A DNA stretch of 64,000 bases from assembly GCA_949987565.1 (NCBI GenBank), contig OX465102.1:24342760-24406759 (forward strand). Direction: 5' to 3'. Source of the DNA: Luidia sarsii (taxonomy: Eukaryota; Echinodermata; Asteroidea; Paxillosida; Luidiidae). Made by a program: the position numbers and the translations under genes. The first letter of the stretch is position 1; each line of letters starts with the position of its first letter. Below, piece after piece: positions 9,300 through 23,200 of this stretch. The notes beneath the pieces are model-generated. The model was not told the DNA's origin and made no database searches. It worked only from the letters and a program-made list of their open reading frames with translations.

Positions 9300-12200
9300 A
9301 ACCTACGACACCCTGTATTCCTAGACGATCTCTCGGTCAAGTACTGACAGAGCCCTACGTTGTTTGACTGCGGTGATCGGACGAGAACCGGTACTTGCAA
9401 CGTGGTATGGTCGTAGGCGATGATTGCTTTGGATCGCCAATATTTAATTGAAATATTCGCAAATAGGCGCTATTGAAAAAAGGACGTAAAATCTAAAACC
9501 TACGACACCCTGTATTCCTAGACGATCTCTCGGTCAAGTACTGACAGAGCCCTACGTTGTTTGACAGCGGTGATCGGACGAGAACCGGTACTTGCAACGT
9601 GGTATGGTCGTAGGCGATGATTGCTTTGGATCGCCAATATTTAATTGAAATATTCGCAAATAGGCGCTATTGAAAAAAGGACGTAAAATCTAAAACCTAC
9701 GACACCCTGTATTCCTAGACGATCTCTTGGTCAAGTACTGACAGAGCCCTACGTTGTTTGACTGCGGTGATCGGACGAGAACCGGTACTTGCAACGTGGT
9801 ATGGTCGTAGGCGATGATTGCTTTGGATCGCCAATATTTTTATTGCAATATTCGCAAATAGGCGCTATTGAAAAAAGGACGTAAAATCTAAAACCTACGA
9901 CACCCTGTATTCCTAGACGATCTCTCGGTCAAGTACTGACAGAGCCCTACGTTGTTTGATTGCGGTGATCGGACGAGAACCGGTATTTGCAACGTGGTAT
10001 GGTCGTAGGCGATGATTGCTTTGGATCGCCAATTTTTAATTGAAATATTCGCAAATAGGCGCTATTGAAAAAAGGACGTAAAATCTAAAACCTACGACAC
10101 CCTGTATTCCTAGACGATCTCTCGGTCAAGTACTGACAGAGCCCTACGTTGTTTGACTGCGGTGATCGGACGAGAACCGGTACTTGCAACGTGGTATGGT
10201 CGTAGGCGATGATTGCTTTATATGGCCAATATTTAATTGAAATATTCGCAAATAGGCGCTATTGAAAAAAGGACGTAAAATCTAAAACCTACGACACCCT
10301 GTATTCCTAGACGATCTCTTGGTCAAGTACTGACAGAGCCCTACGTTGTTTGACTGCGGTGATCGGACGAGAACCGGTACTTGCAACGTGGTATGGTCGT
10401 AGGCGATGATTGCTTTAGGTCGCCAATATTTAATTGAAATATTCGCAAATAGGCGCTATTGAAAAAAGGACGTAAAATCTAAAACCTACGACACCCTGTA
10501 TTCCTAGACGATCTCTCGGTCAAGTACTGACAGAGCCCTACGTTGTTTGACTGCGGTGATCGGACGAGAACCGGTACTTGCAACGTGGTATGGTCGTAGG
10601 CGATGATTGCTTTGGATCGCCAATATTTAATTGAAATATTCGCAAATAGGCGCTATTGAAAAAAAGACTAAAAATCTAAAACCTACGACACCCTGTATTC
10701 CTAGACGATCTCTCGGTCAAGTACTGACAGAGCCCTACGTTGTTTGACTGCGGTGATCGGACGAGAACCGGTACTTGCAACGTGGTATGGTCGTAGGCGA
10801 TGATTGCTTTAGATGGCCAATATTTAATTGAAATATTCGCAAATAGGCGCTGTTGAAAAAAGGACGTAAAATCTAAAACCTACGACACCCTGTATTCCTA
10901 GACGATCTCTCGGTCAAGTACTGACAGAGCCCTACGTTGTTTGACTGCGGTGATCGGACGAGAACCGGTACTTGCAATGTGGTATGGTCGTAGGCGATGA
11001 TTGCTTTGGATCGCCAATATTTAATTGAAATATTCGCAAATAGGCGCTATTGAAAAAAGGACGCAAAAATTAAAACCTACGACACCCTGTATTCCTAGAC
11101 GATCTCTCGGTCAAGTACTGACAGAGCCCTACGTTGTTTGACTGCGGTGATCGGACGAGAACCGGTACTTGCAACGTGGTATGGTCGTAGGCGATGATTG
11201 CTTTGGATCCCCAATATTTTTATTGAAATATTCGCAAATAGGCGCTATTGAAAAAAGGACGTAAAATCTAAAACCTACGACACCCTGTATTCCTAGACGA
11301 TCTCTCGGTCAAGTACTGACAGAGCCCTACGTTGTTTGACTGCGGTGATCGGACGAGAACCGGTACTTGCAACGTGGTATGGTCGTAGGCGATGATTGCT
11401 TTAGATGGCCAATATTTTTATTGAAATATTCGCAAATAGGTGCTATTGAAAAAAGGACGTAAAATCTAAAACCTACGACACCCTGTATTCCTAGACGATC
11501 TCTCGGTCAAGTACTGACAGAGCCCTACGTTGTTTGACTGCGGTGATCGGACGAGAACCGGTACTTGCAACGTGGTATGGTCGTAGGCGATGATTGCTTT
11601 AGGTCGCCAATATTTAATTGAAATATTCGCAAATAGCCGCTATTGAAAAAAGGACGTAAAATCTAAAACCTACGACACCCTGTATTCCTAGACGATCTCT
11701 CGGTCAAGTACTGACAGAGCCCTACGTTGTTTGACTGCGGTGATCGGACGAGAACCGGTACTTGCAACGTGGTATGGTCGTAGGCGATGATTGCTTTAGA
11801 TGGCCAATATTTAATTGAAATATTCGCAAATAGGCGATATTGAAAAAAGGATGTAAAATCTAAAACCTACGACACCCTGTATTCCTAGACGATCTCTCGG
11901 TCAAGTACTGACAGAGCCCTACGTTGTTTGACTGCGGTGATCAGACGAGAACCGGTACTTGCAACGTGGTATGGTCGTAGGCGATAATTGCTTTAAATCG
12001 CCAATATTTAATTGAAATTTTCGCAAATAGACGCTATTGAAAAATGAAAGAAAAAATGAAAACCTACGACACCCTGTTTTCCTAGACGATCTCTCGGTCA
12101 AGTACTGACAGAGCCCTACGTTGTTTGACTGCGGTGATCGGACGAGAACCGGTACTTGCAACGTGGTATGGTCGTAGGCGATGATTGCTTTGGATCGCCA

Positions 12201-13556
12201 ATATTTAATTGAAATATTCGCAAATAGGCGCTATTGAAAAAAGGACGTAAAATCTATAACCTACGACACCCTGTATTCCTAGACGATCTCTCGGTCAAGT
12301 ACTGACAGAGCCCTACGTTGTTTGACTGCGGTGATCGGACGAGAACCGGTACTTGCAACGTGGTATGGTCGTAGGCGATGATTGCTTTGGATCGCCAATA
12401 TTTAATTGAAATATTCGCAAATAGGCGCTATTAAAAAAAGGACGTAAAATCTAAAACCTACGACACCCTGTATTCCTAGACGATCTCTCGGTCAAGTACT
12501 GACAGAGCCCTACGTTGTTTGACAGCGGTGATCGGACGAGAACCGGTACTTGCAACGTGGTATGGTCGTAGGCGATGATTGCTTTGGATCGCCAATATTT
12601 AATTGAAATATTCGCAAATAGGCGCTATTGAAAAAAGGACGTAAAATCTAAAACCTACGACACCCTGTATTCCTAGACGATCTCTCGGTCAAGTACTGAC
12701 AGAGCCCTACGTTGTTTGACAGCGGTGATCGGACGAGAACCGGTACTTGCAACGTGTATGGTCGTAGGCGATAATTGCTTTAAATCGCCAATATTTAATT
12801 GAAATTTCGCAAATAGACGCTATTGAAAAATGAAAGAAAAAATGAAAACCTACGACACCCTGTATTCCTAGACGATCTCTCGGTCAAGTACTGACAGAGC
12901 CCTACGTTGTTTGACTGCGGTGATCGGACGAGAACCGGTACTTGCAACGTGGTATGGTCGTAGGCGATGATTGCTTTGGATCGCCAATATTTAATTGAAA
13001 TATTCGCAAATAGGCGCTATTGAAAAAAGGACGTAAAATCTATAACCTACGACACCCTGTATTCCTAGACGATCTCTCGGTCAAGTACTGACAGAGCCCT
13101 ACGTTGTTTGACTGCGGTGATCGGACGAGAACCGGTACTTGCAACGTGGTATGGTCGTAGGCGATGATTGCTTTGGATCGCCAATATTTAATTGAAATAT
13201 TCGCAAATAGGCGCTATTGAAAAAAGGACGTAAAATCTAAAACCTACGACACCCTGTATTCCTAGACGATCTCTCGGTCAAGTACTGACAGAGCCCTACG
13301 TTGTTTGACAGCGGTGATCGGACGAGAACCGGTACTTGCAACGTGGTATGGTCGTAGGCGATGATTGCTTTGGATCGCCAATATTTAATTGAAATATTCG
13401 CAAATAGGCGCTATTGAAAAAAGGACGTAAAATCTAAAACCTACGACACCCTGTATTCCTAGACGATCTCTCGGTCAAGTACTGACAGAGCCCTACGTTG
13501 TTTGACTGCGGTGATCGGACGAGAACCGGTACTTGCAACGTGGTATGGTCGTAGGC
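9300..13556 (-). rRNA. 5S rRNA genes, copies 48-69
   Basis: Gene +1 positions E: 9418, 9615, 9812, 10010, 10207, 10404, 10601, 10798, 10995, 11192, 11390, 11588, 11785, 11982, 12179, 12376, 12573, 12769, 12965, 13162, 13359, 13556. Relative to copies 25-37 the offset is a constant 4533 bp up to 11785. It then becomes 4730 because one extra unit, the A-rich-spacer unit at 11982, is present here and absent from the older copy. The copy at 12769 lacks one base near residue 14/15. The spacer after it lacks a T (GAAATTTCGC), a mark shared with the units ending at 19077 and 32877. Confidence 0.95.
12652..12769 (-). rRNA. 5S rRNA copy 65 with 1-nt deletion in loop A
   Basis: AACGTGTATGG replaces AACGTGGTATGG, removing one C at residues 14/15 at the loop A/helix II border. 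The duplicate of this unit at 18763-18881 lacks the deletion, so it arose after that duplication. Confidence 0.85.
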
Positions 13557-13635
13557 GATGATTGCTTTGGATCGCCAATATTTTTATTGAAATATTCGCA
13601 AATAGGCGCTATTGAAAAAAGGACGTAAAATCTAA

Positions 13636-16600
13636 AACCTACGACACCCTGTATTCCTAGACGATCTCTCGGTCAAGTACTGACAGAGCCCTACGTTGTT
13701 TGACTGCGGTGATCGGACGAGAACCGGTACTTGCAACGTGGTATGGTCGTAGGCGATGATTGCTTTGGATCGCCAATTTTTAATTGAAATATTCGCAAAT
13801 AGGCGCTATTGAAAAAAGGACGTAAAATCTAAAACCTACGACACCCTGTATTCCTAGACGATCTCTCGGTCAAGTACTGACAGAGCCCTACGTTGTTTGA
13901 CTGCGGTGATCGGACGAGAACCGGTACTTGCAACGTGGTATGGTCGTAGGCGATGATTGCTTTATATGGCCAATATTTAATTGAAATATTCGCAAATAGG
14001 CGCTATTGAAAAAAGGACGTAAAATCTAAAACCTACGACACCCTGTATTCCTAGACGATCTCTCGGTCAAGTACTGACAGAGCCCTACGTTGTTTGACTG
14101 CGGTGATCGGACGAGAACCGGTACTTGCAACGTGGTATGGTCGTAGGCGATGATTGCTTTGGATCGCCAATTTTTAATTGAAATATTCGCAAATAGGCGC
14201 TATTGAAAAAAGGACGTAAAATCTAAAACCTACGACACCCTGTATTCCTAGACGATCTCTCGGTCAAGTACTGACAGAGCCCTACGTTGTTTGACTGCGG
14301 TGATCGGACGAGAACCGGTACTTGCAACGTGGTATGGTCGTAGGCGATGATTGCTTTGGATCGCCAATATTTTTATTGAAATATTCGCAAATAGGCGCTA
14401 TTGAAAAAAGGACGTAAAATCTAAAACCTACGACACCCTGTATTCCTAGACGATCTCTCGGTCAAGTACTGACAGAGCCCTACGTTGTTTGATTGCGGTG
14501 ATCGGACGAGAACCGGTACTTGCAACGTGGTATGGTCGTAGGCGATGATTGCTTTGGATCGCCAATTTTTAATTGAAATATTCGCAAATAGGCGCTATTG
14601 AAAAAAGGACGTAAAATCTAAAACCTACGACACCCTGTATTCCTAGACGATCTCTCGGTCAAGTACTGACAGAGCCCTACGTTGTTTGACTGCGGTGATC
14701 GGACGAGAACCGGTACTTGCAACGTGGTATGGTCGTAGGCGATGATTGCTTTATATGGCCAATATTTAATTGAAATATTCGCAAATAGGCGCTATTGAAA
14801 AAAGGACGTAAAATCTAAAACCTACGACACCCTGTATTCCTAGACGATCTCTTGGTCAAGTACTGACAGAGCCCTACGTTGTTTGACTGCGGTGATCGGA
14901 CGAGAACCGGTACTTGCAACGTGGTATGGTCGTAGGCGATGATTGCTTTAGGTCGCCAATATTTAATTGAAATATTCGCAAATAGGCGCTATTGAAAAAA
15001 GGACGTAAAATCTAAAACCTACGACACCCTGTATTCCTAGACGATCTCTCGGTCAAGTACTGACAGAGCCCTACGTTGTTTGACTGCGGTGATCGGACGA
15101 GAACCGGTACTTGCAACGTGGTATGGTCGTAGGCGATGATTGCTTTGGATCGCCAATATTTAATTGAAATATTCGCAAATAGGCGCTATTGAAAAAAAGA
15201 CTAAAAATCTAAAACCTACGACACCCTGTATTCCTAGACGATCTCTCGGTCAAGTACTGACAGAGCCCTACGTTGTTTGACTGCGGTGATCGGACGAGAA
15301 CCGGTACTTGCAACGTGGTATGGTCGTAGGCGATGATTGCTTTGGATCGCCAATATTTTTATTGAAATATTCGCAAATAGGCGCTATTGAAAAAAGGACG
15401 TAAAATCTAAAACCTACGACACCCTGTATTCCTAGACGATCTCTCGGTCAAGTACTGACAGAGCCCTACGTTGTTTGACTGCGGTGATCGGACGAGAACC
15501 GGTACTTGCAACGTGGTATGGTCGTAGGCGATGATTGCTTTATATGGCCAATATTTAATTGAAATATTCGCAAATAGGCGCTATTGAAAAAAGGACGTAA
15601 AATCTAAAACCTACGACACCCTGTATTCCTAGACGATCTCTCGGTCAAGTACTGACAGAGCCCTACGTTGTTTGACTGCGGTGATCGGACGAGAACCGGT
15701 ACTTGCAACGTGGTATGGTCGTAGGCGATGATTGCTTTGGATCGCCAATTTTTAATTGAAATATTCGCAAATAGGCGCTATTGAAAAAAGGACGTAAAAT
15801 CTAAAACCTACGACACCCTGTATTCCTAGACGATCTCTCGGTCAAGTACTGACAGAGCCCTACGTTGTTTGACTGCGGTGATCGGACGAGAACCGGTACT
15901 TGCAACGTGGTATGGTCGTAGGCGATGATTGCTTTGGATCGCCAATATTTTTATTGAAATATTCGCAAATAGGCGCTATTGAAAAAAGGACGTAAAATCT
16001 AAAACCTACGACACCCTGTATTCCTAGACGATCTCTCGGTCAAGTACTGACAGAGCCCTACGTTGTTTGATTGCGGTGATCGGACGAGAACCGGTACTTG
16101 CAACGTGGTATGGTCGTAGGCGATGATTGCTTTGGATCGCCAATTTTTAATTGAAATATTCGCAAATAGGCGCTATTGAAAAAAGGACGTAAAATCTAAA
16201 ACCTACGACACCCTGTATTCCTAGACGATCTCTCGGTCAAGTACTGACAGAGCCCTACGTTGTTTGACTGCGGTGATCGGACGAGAACCGGTACTTGCAA
16301 CGTGGTATGGTCGTAGGCGATGATTGCTTTATATGGCCAATATTTAATTGAAATATTCGCAAATAGGCGCTATTGAAAAAAGGACGTAAAATCTAAAACC
16401 TACGACACCCTGTATTCCTAGACGATCTCTTGGTCAAGTACTGACAGAGCCCTACGTTGTTTGACTGCGGTGATCGGACGAGAACCGGTACTTGCAACGT
16501 GGTATGGTCGTAGGCGATGATTGCTTTAGGTCGCCAATATTTAATTGAAATATTCGCAAATAGGCGCTATTGAAAAAAGGACGTAAAATCTAAAACCTAC

Positions 16601-19600
16601 GACACCCTGTATTCCTAGACGATCTCTCGGTCAAGTACTGACAGAGCCCTACGTTGTTTGACTGCGGTGATCGGACGAGAACCGGTACTTGCAACGTGGT
16701 ATGGTCGTAGGCGATGATTGCTTTGGATCGCCAATATTTAATTGAAATATTCGCAAATAGGCGCTATTGAAAAAAAGACTAAAAATCTAAAACCTACGAC
16801 ACCCTGTATTCCTAGACGATCTCTCGGTCAAGTACTGACAGAGCCCTACGTTGTTTGACTGCGGTGATCGGACGAGAACCGGTACTTGCAACGTGGTATG
16901 GTCGTAGGCGATGATTGCTTTAGATGGCCAATATTTAATTGAAATATTCGCAAATAGGCGCTGTTGAAAAAAGGACGTAAAATCTAAAACCTACGACACC
17001 CTGTATTCCTAGACGATCTCTCGGTCAAGTACTGACAGAGCCCTACGTTGTTTGACTGCGGTGATCGGACGAGAACCGGTACTTGCAATGTGGTATGGTC
17101 GTAGGCGATGATTGCTTTGGATCGCCAATATTTAATGGAAATATTCGCAAATAGGCGCTATTGAAAAAAGGACGCAAAAATTAAAACCTACGACACCCTG
17201 TATTCCTAGACGATCTCTCGGTCAAGTACTGACAGAGCCCTACGTTGTTTGACTGCGGTGATCGGACGAGAACCGGTACTTGCAACGTGGTATGGTCGTA
17301 GGCGATGATTGCTTTGGATCCCCAATATTTTTATTGAAATATTCGCAAATAGGCGCTATTGAAAAAAGGACGTAAAATCTAAAACCTACGACACCCTGTA
17401 TTCCTAGACGATCTCTCGGTCAAGTACTGACAGAGCCCTACGTTGTTTGACTGCGGTGATCGGACGAGAACCGGTACTTGCAACGTGGTATGGTCGTAGG
17501 CGATGATTGCTTTAGATGGCCAATATTTTTATTGAAATATTCGCAAATAGGTGCTATTGAAAAAAGGACGTAAAATCTAAAACCTACGACACCCTGTATT
17601 CCTAGACGATCTCTCGGTCAAGTACTGACAGAGCCCTACGTTGTTTGACTGCGGTGATCGGACGAGAACCGGTACTTGCAACGTGGTATGGTCGTAGGCG
17701 ATGATTGCTTTAGGTCGCCAATATTTAATTGAAATATTCGCAAATAGCCGCTATTGAAAAAAGGACGTAAAATCTAAAACCTACGACACCCTGTATTCCT
17801 AGACGATCTCTCGGTCAAGTACTGACAGAGCCCTACGTTGTTTGACTGCGGTGATCGGACGAGAACCGGTACTTGCAACGTGGTATGGTCGTAGGCGATG
17901 ATTGCTTTAGATGGCCAATATTTAATTGAAATATTCGCAAATAGGCGATATTGAAAAAAGGATGTAAAATCTAAAACCTACGACACCCTGTATTCCTAGA
18001 CGATCTCTCGGTCAAGTACTGACAGAGCCCTACGTTGTTTGACTGCGGTGATCAGACGAGAACCGGTACTTGCAACGTGGTATGGTCGTAGGCGATAATT
18101 GCTTTAAATCGCCAATATTTAATTGAAATTTTCGCAAATAGACGCTATTGAAAAATGAAAGAAAAAATGAAAACCTACGACACCCTGTTTTCCTAGACGA
18201 TCTCTCGGTCAAGTACTGACAGAGCCCTACGTTGTTTGACTGCGGTGATCGGACGAGAACCGGTACTTGCAACGTGGTATGGTCGTAGGCGATGATTGCT
18301 TTGGATCGCCAATATTTAATTGAAATATTCGCAAATAGGCGCTATTGAAAAAAGGACGTAAAATCTATAACCTACGACACCCTGTATTCCTAGACGATCT
18401 CTCGGTCAAGTACTGACAGAGCCCTACGTTGTTTGACTGCGGTGATCGGACGAGAACCGGTACTTGCAACGTGGTATGGTCGTAGGCGATGATTGCTTTG
18501 GATCGCCAATATTTAATTGAAATATTCGCAAATAGGCGCTATTAAAAAAAGGACGTAAAATCTAAAACCTACGACACCCTGTATTCCTAGACGATCTCTC
18601 GGTCAAGTACTGACAGAGCCCTACGTTGTTTGACAGCGGTGATCGGACGAGAACCGGTACTTGCAACGTGGTATGGTCGTAGGCGATGATTGCTTTGGAT
18701 CGCCAATATTTAATTGAAATATTCGCAAATAGGCGCTATTGAAAAAAGGACGTAAAATCTAAAACCTACGACACCCTGTATTCCTAGACGATCTCTCGGT
18801 CAAGTACTGACAGAGCCCTACGTTGTTTGACAGCGGTGATCGGACGAGAACCGGTACTTGCAACGTGGTATGGTCGTAGGCGATAATTGCTTTAAATCGC
18901 CAATATTTAATTGAAATTTCGCAAATAGACGCTATTGAAAAATGAAAGAAAAAATGAAAACCTACGACACCCTGTATTCCTAGACGATCTCTCGGTCAAG
19001 TACTGACAGAGCCCTACGTTGTTTGACTGCGGTGATCGGACGAGAACCGGTACTTGCAACGTGGTATGGTCGTAGGCGATGATTGCTTTGGATCGCCAAT
19101 ATTTAATTGAAATATTCGCAAATAGGCGCTATTGAAAAAAGGACGTAAAATCTATAACCTACGACACCCTGTATTCCTAGACGATCTCTCGGTCAAGTAC
19201 TGACAGAGCCCTACGTTGTTTGACTGCGGTGATCGGACGAGAACCGGTACTTGCAACGTGGTATGGTCGTAGGCGATGATTGCTTTGGATCGCCAATATT
19301 TAATTGAAATATTCGCAAATAGGCGCTATTGAAAAAAGGACGTAAAATCTAAAACCTACGACACCCTGTATTCCTAGACGATCTCTCGGTCAAGTACTGA
19401 CAGAGCCCTACGTTGTTTGACAGCGGTGATCGGACGAGAACCGGTACTTGCAACGTGGTATGGTCGTAGGCGATGATTGCTTTGGATCGCCAATATTTAA
19501 TTGAAATATTCGCAAATAGGCGCTATTGAAAAAAGGACGTAAAATCTAAAACCTACGACACCCTGTATTCCTAGACGATCTCTCGGTCAAGTACTGACAG

Positions 19601-20260
19601 AGCCCTACGTTGTTTGACTGCGGTGATCGGACGAGAACCGGTACTTGCAACGTGGTATGGTCGTAGGCGATGATTGCTTTGGATCGCCAATATTTTTATT
19701 GAAATATTCGCAAATAGGCGCTATTGAAAAAAGGACGTAAAATCTAAAACCTACGACACCCTGTATTCCTAGACGATCTCTCGGTCAAGTACTGACAGAG
19801 CCCTACGTTGTTTGACTGCGGTGATCGGACGAGAACCGGTACTTGCAACGTGGTATGGTCGTAGGCGATGATTGCTTTGGATCGCCAATTTTTAATTGAA
19901 ATATTCGCAAATAGGCGCTATTGAAAAAAGGACGTAAAATCTAAAACCTACGACACCCTGTATTCCTAGACGATCTCTCGGTCAAGTACTGACAGAGCCC
20001 TACGTTGTTTGACTGCGGTGATCGGACGAGAACCGGTACTTGCAACGTGGTATGGTCGTAGGCGATGATTGCTTTATATGGCCAATATTTAATTGAAATA
20101 TTCGCAAATAGGCGCTATTGAAAAAAGGACGTAAAATCTAAAACCTACGACACCCTGTATTCCTAGACGATCTCTTGGTCAAGTACTGACAGAGCCCTAC
20201 GTTGTTTGACTGCGGTGATCGGACGAGAACCGGTACTTGCAACGTGGTATGGTCGTAGGC
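13636..20260 (-). rRNA. 5S rRNA genes, copies 70-103
   Basis: Gene +1 positions E: 13754, 13951, 14148, 14345, 14543, 14740, 14937, 15134, 15331, 15529, 15726, 15923, 16121, 16318, 16515, 16712, 16909, 17106, 17303, 17501, 17699, 17896, 18093, 18290, 18487, 18684, 18881, 19077, 19274, 19471, 19668, 19866, 20063, 20260. Two duplications overlap here: a 1578-bp tandem step (units from 14148 recur from 15726) and the 6111-bp copy of the 9.8-14 kb region, which begins at about 15.92 kb. The copies at 14937 and 16515 share G85A, which replaces the G85-C92 pair of helix IV with A-C. Confidence 0.95.
13952..16909. repeat. 1578-bp tandem duplication
   Basis: Units starting after 13951 (TTTATATGG, then ATTTTTAATTG, then the ATTTTTATTG spacer, and so on) recur in order after 15529, eight genes later. 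The last unit of the left copy differs. Confidence 0.8.
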
Positions 20261-23200
20261 GATGATTGCTTTAGGTCGCCAATATTTAATTGAAATATTC
20301 GCAAATAGGCGCTATTGAAAAAAGGACGTAAAATCTAAAACCTACGACACCCTGTATTCCTAGACGATCTCTCGGTCAAGTACTGACAGAGCCCTACGTT
20401 GTTTGACTGCGGTGATCGGACGAGAACCGGTACTTGCAACGTGGTATGGTCGTAGGCGATGATTGCTTTGGATCGCCAATATTTAATTGAAATATTCGCA
20501 AATAGGCGCTATTGAAAAAAAGACTAAAAATCTAAAACCTACGACACCCTGTATTCCTAGACGATCTCTCGGTCAAGTACTGACAGAGCCCTACGTTGTT
20601 TGACTGCGGTGATCGGACGAGAACCGGTACTTGCAACGTGGTATGGTCGTAGGCGATGATTGCTTTAGATGGCCAATATTTAATTGAAATATTCGCAAAT
20701 AGGCGCTGTTGAAAAAAGGACGTAAAATCTAAAACCTACGACACCCTGTATTCCTAGACGATCTCTCGGTCAAGTACTGACAGAGCCCTACGTTGTTTGA
20801 CTGCGGTGATCGGACGAGGACCGGTACTTGCAATGTGGTATGGTCGTAGGCGATGATTGCTTTGGATCGCCAATATTTAATTGAAATATTCGCAAATAGG
20901 CGCTATTGAAAAAAGGACGCAAAAATTAAAACCTACGACACCCTGTATTCCTAGACGATCTCTCGGTCAAGTACTGACAGAGCCCTACGTTGTTTGACTG
21001 CGGTGATCGGACGAGAACCGGTACTTGCAACGTGGTATGGTCGTAGGCGATGATTGCTTTGGATCCCCAATATTTTTATTGAAATATTCGCAAATAGGCG
21101 CTATTGAAAAAAGGACGTAAAATCTAAAACCTACGACACCCTGTATTCCTAGACGATCTCTCGGTCAAGTACTGACAGAGCCCTACGTTGTTTGACTGCG
21201 GTGATCGGACGAGAACCGGTACTTGCAACGTGGTATGGTCGTAGGCGATGATTGCTTTAGATGGCCAATATTTTTATTGAAATATTCGCAAATAGGCGCT
21301 ATTGAAAAAAGGACGTAAAATCTAAAACCTACGACACCCTGTATTCCTAGACGATCTCTCGGTCAAGTACTGACAGAGCCCTACGTTGTTTGACTGCGGT
21401 GATCGGACGAGAACCGGTACTTGCAACGTGGTATGGTCGTAGGCGATGATTGCTTTAGGTCGCCAATATTTAATTGAAATATTCGCAAATAGCCGCTATT
21501 GAAAAAAAGGACGTAAAATCTAAAACCTACGACACCCTGTATTCCTAGACGATCTCTCGGTCAAGTACTGACAGAGCCCTACGTTGTTTGACTGCGGTGA
21601 TCGGACGAGAACCAGTACTTGCAACGTGGTATGGTCGTAGGCAATGATTGCTTTAGATGGCCAATATTTAATTGAAATATTCGCAAATAGGCGATATTGA
21701 AAAAAGGATGAAAAATCTAAAACCTACGACACCCTGTATTCCTAGACGATCTCTCGGTCAAGTACTGACAGAGCCCTGCGTTGTTTGACTGCGGTGATCA
21801 GACGAGAACCGGTACTTGCAACGTGGTATGGTCGTAGGCGATAATTGCTTTAAATCGCCAATATTTAATTGAAATTTTCGCAAATAGACGCTATTGAAAA
21901 ATGAAAGAAAAAATGAAAACCTACGACACCCTGTTTTCCTAGACGATCTCTCGGTCAAGTACTGACAGAGCCCTACGTTGTTTGACTGCGGTGATCGGAC
22001 GAGAACCGGTACTTGCAACGTGGTATGGTCGTAGGCGATGATTGCTTTGGATCGCCAATATTTAATTGAAATATTCGCAAATAGGCGCTATTGAAAAAAG
22101 GACGTAAAATCTAAAACCTACGACACCCTGTATTCCTAGACGATCTCTCGGTCAAGTACTGACAGAGCCCTACGTTGTTTGACAGCGGTGATCGGACGAG
22201 AACCGGTACTTGCAACGTGGTATGGTCGTAGGCGATAATTGCTTTAAATCGCCAATATTTAATTGAAATTTTCGCAAATAGACGCTATTGAAAAATGAAA
22301 GAAAAAATGAAAACCTACGACACCCTGTTTTCCTAGACGATCTCTCGGTCAAGTACTGACAGAGCCCTACGTTGTTTGATTGCGGTGATCGGACGAGAAC
22401 CGGTACTTGCAACGTGGTATGGTCGTAGGCGATGATTGCTTTGGATCGCCAATATTTAATTGAAATATTCGCAAATAGGCGCTATTGAAAAAAGGACGTA
22501 AAATCTATAACCTACGACACCCTGTATTCCTAGACGATCTCTCGGTCAAGTACTGACAGAGCCCTACGTTGTTTGACTGCGGTGATCGGACGAGAACCGG
22601 TACTTGCAACGTGGTATGGTCGTAGGCGATGATTGCTTTAGATGGCCAATATTTAATTGAAATATTCGCAAATAGGCGATATTGAAAAAAGGACGTAAAA
22701 TCTAAAACCTACGACACCCTGTATTCCTAGACGATCTCTCGGTCAAGTACTGACAGAGCCCTTCGTTGTTTGACTGCGGTGATCAGACGAGAACCGGTAC
22801 TTGCAACGTGGTATGGTCGTAGGCGATGATTGCTTTAAATCGCCAATATTTAATTGAAATTTTCGCAAATAGACGCTATTGAAAAATGAAAGAAAAAATG
22901 AAAACCTACGACACCCTGTATTCCTAGACGATCTCTCGGTCAAGTACTGACAGAGCCCTACGTTGTTTGACTGCGGTGATCGGACGAGAACCGGTACTTG
23001 CAACGTGGTATGGTCGTAGGCGATGATTGCTTTGGATCGCCAATATTTAATTGAAATATTCGCAAATAGGCGCTATTGAAAAAAAGACTAAAAATCTATA
23101 ACCTACGACGCCCTGTATTCCTAGACGATCTCTCGGTCAAGTACTGACAGAGCCCTACGTTGTTTGACTGCGGTGATCGAACGAGAACCGGTACTTGCAA

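Larger units (their letters stand above)
4690..11785. repeat. Duplication at offset 4533 bp
   Basis: The order of unit variants at 4690-7252 (Ttttatt spacer, TTTATATGG, AAGACTAAAAATC, GCAATGTGG, GCAAAAATT, GGATCCCC) is repeated at 9223-11785. The spacings match, including each 198-bp unit. Confidence 0.85.
9813..20063. repeat. Duplication at offset 6111-6112 bp
   Basis: Units 9813-13951 recur at 15924-20063. The offset steps from 6111 to 6112 at the copy with the private deletion (E 12769). The shared spacer deletion GAAATTTCGC, before E 12965 and E 19077, supports common descent. Confidence 0.85.
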
